From: Nitrospirota bacterium
GTDB lineage: Bacteria; Nitrospirota; Thermodesulfovibrionia; Thermodesulfovibrionales; SM23-35
Length of the DNA stretch: 6,290 nucleotides
Assembly: GCA_029883145.1 (NCBI GenBank)
Contig: JAOUJR010000106.1
Location: forward strand, 1 to 6,290
Direction: 5' to 3'
A model generated the notes under the pieces. The model did not search any database. It was not told where the DNA came from and saw nothing but the letters and a program-made list of their open reading frames with translations. The translations under genes were made by a program, and so were the position numbers. Below are positions 5,702 to 6,290 of the stretch, one piece after another; positions within the stretch are counted from its first letter, which is position 1; every line of letters begins with the position of its first letter.

Positions 5702-6290
5702 TGTCGTTCCCCCTTTATTTCGCGAATTAGTATATAGTCTTCATCACTGAGTCTGATTTTTTCAAGAAGCTCAGGTCTTCTTTCAAATGTTCGTCGTAGT
5801 GCCTCTTTTCTCCTCCATCGCCATATTTCTTTATGATTTCCAGATAGTAAAACCTCTGGTACAGTCATATCCAAGAAAACAGGAGGTCTTGTATAATGGG
5901 GATAATCAAGTATCCCGCTTGAAAATGAGTCCTCTTCTGCAGAATGCTCATCTCCTAATACTCCAGGTATTAAACGTGCAAGAGCGTCTATTATAACCAA
6001 GGCAGGCAATTCTCCGCCAGTGAGTATATAATCTCCTATGGAAATTTCGTCATCGGCAAGTGCTATCCTTACTCTTTCGTCTATTGCCTCGTATCTTCCG
6101 CATAACAATATAAGCGTTTTCTTTTCTCTTGAAAGCTCTGCAGCAATATCCTGATCAAATTTTTTACCTGCAGGGCTGAGCATGATTACCCTTCTTTTCG
6201 CCCTCTCAGGGCACAATGTCTCAACAGCAGAGAAAAAAGGCTCAGGCTTCATCACCATGCCTGCTCCGCCTCCATAAGGATAATCATCAA
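5698..6290 (-). CDS. trmD: tRNA (guanine-N1-)-methyltransferase TrmD, 5'-partial
   Basis: TrmD methylates G37 at N1, next to the anticodon, using S-adenosylmethionine, and so limits +1 frameshifting. The internal ATG at 6258 is not the start: ten more in-frame residues ([10 protein letters not shown]) precede it up to the window edge and are the conserved TrmD motif that normally sits about 50 residues into the protein. The start is therefore outside. Numbering from that ATG, the SpoU/TrmD trefoil-knot SAM site is visible as [13 protein letters not shown] (51-63) and [20 protein letters not shown] (74-93). The interdomain loop EEDSFSSG (108-115) carries the catalytic aspartate D110, and YPHYTRPP (119-126) is also typical. 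The C-terminal tRNA-binding domain is complete, ending in IKGERQ. The stop overlaps the rplS start by 4 bp (ATGA). rpsP and rimM would be expected upstream, outside the window. Confidence 0.97.
   Translation of the reverse strand, partial: DDYPYGGGAGMVMKPEPFFSAVETLCPERAKRRVIMLSPAGKKFDQDIAAELSREKKTLILLCGRYEAIDERVRIALADDEISIGDYILTGGELPALVIIDALARLIPGVLGDEHSAEEDSFSSGILDYPHYTRPPVFLDMTVPEVLLSGNHKEIWRWRRKEALRRTFERRPELLEKIRLSDEDYILIREIKGERQ
5707..5716 (-). promoter_or_regulatory. Strong ribosome binding site of rplS
   Basis: AAAGGGGGAA on the minus strand lies within the last codons of trmD. Its G-run ends 7 nt before the rplS ATG. It is the clearest Shine-Dalgarno sequence in the window, as expected for a highly expressed ribosomal protein made in excess over TrmD from the same message. 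Confidence 0.65.

Noticed and set aside
6256..6258. ATG at 6258 as the start of trmD
   Set aside because: Upstream in-frame residues [10 protein letters not shown] are a conserved internal TrmD motif, so the gene continues past the right edge.

Overview
The window looks bacterial. It joins a core ribosomal-protein/tRNA-modification operon on the minus strand (trmD-rplS-rnhB, right third) to a type I restriction gene with two small metallopeptidase genes on the plus strand (left 60%). A DtxR-type regulator on the minus strand lies between them. No phylogenetic marker is decisive. The moderate-to-low GC, the lysine/glutamate-rich proteins, the standard trmD-rplS-rnhB order and a DtxR-FeoA protein carrying a CPHG...GECC segment would fit an anaerobic, possibly thermophile-related lineage such as Nitrospirota/Thermodesulfovibrionia or a relative. 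That placement is a guess.

Positions 3-3820, plus strand: hsdR, the translocase/nuclease subunit of a type I restriction-modification system, is cut at its 5' end by the window edge. Its PD-ExK nuclease and SF2 helicase motifs are all visible. Its annotated C-terminus appears to have lost frame: a family-like tail continues in another frame to 2920 and would overlap the next gene by 14 bp. Next come a YgjP/DUF45-type zinc peptidase (2907-3443) and, overlapping it by 1 bp (TAATG), a second and unrelated minimal zincin (3443-3820). The three genes look like one transcription unit. hsdM and hsdS are not in the window and presumably lie upstream.

Positions 3843-4490, minus strand: a DtxR/MntR-like metalloregulator with a C-terminal FeoA/SH3 domain. 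It converges on the zincin gene across a 22-bp gap with no visible terminator. It has its own likely promoter (TTGTTT - 17 bp - TATAAT) and, upstream of that, an 18-bp perfect palindrome merged with a Fur-box-like 19-mer. By eye alignment it keeps the primary DtxR metal site, but two ancillary-site histidines are replaced and the recognition helix is unusually acidic.

Positions 4491-4740 are the only sizeable non-coding stretch (250 bp). It holds the promoter and palindrome plus about 140 bp in which I see only one weak 28-codon ORF.

Positions 4741-6290, minus strand: trmD (5' end beyond the right edge), rplS and rnhB are tightly overlapped (4 bp and 20 bp). This is the usual distal half of an rpsP-rimM-trmD-rplS type operon. 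The points most worth a second look are the hsdR frameshift, the hsdR-peptidase-peptidase module, a dense GACTC/GAGTC repeat just before the HsdR Walker A motif, and the atypical DtxR protein with its palindromic upstream element.
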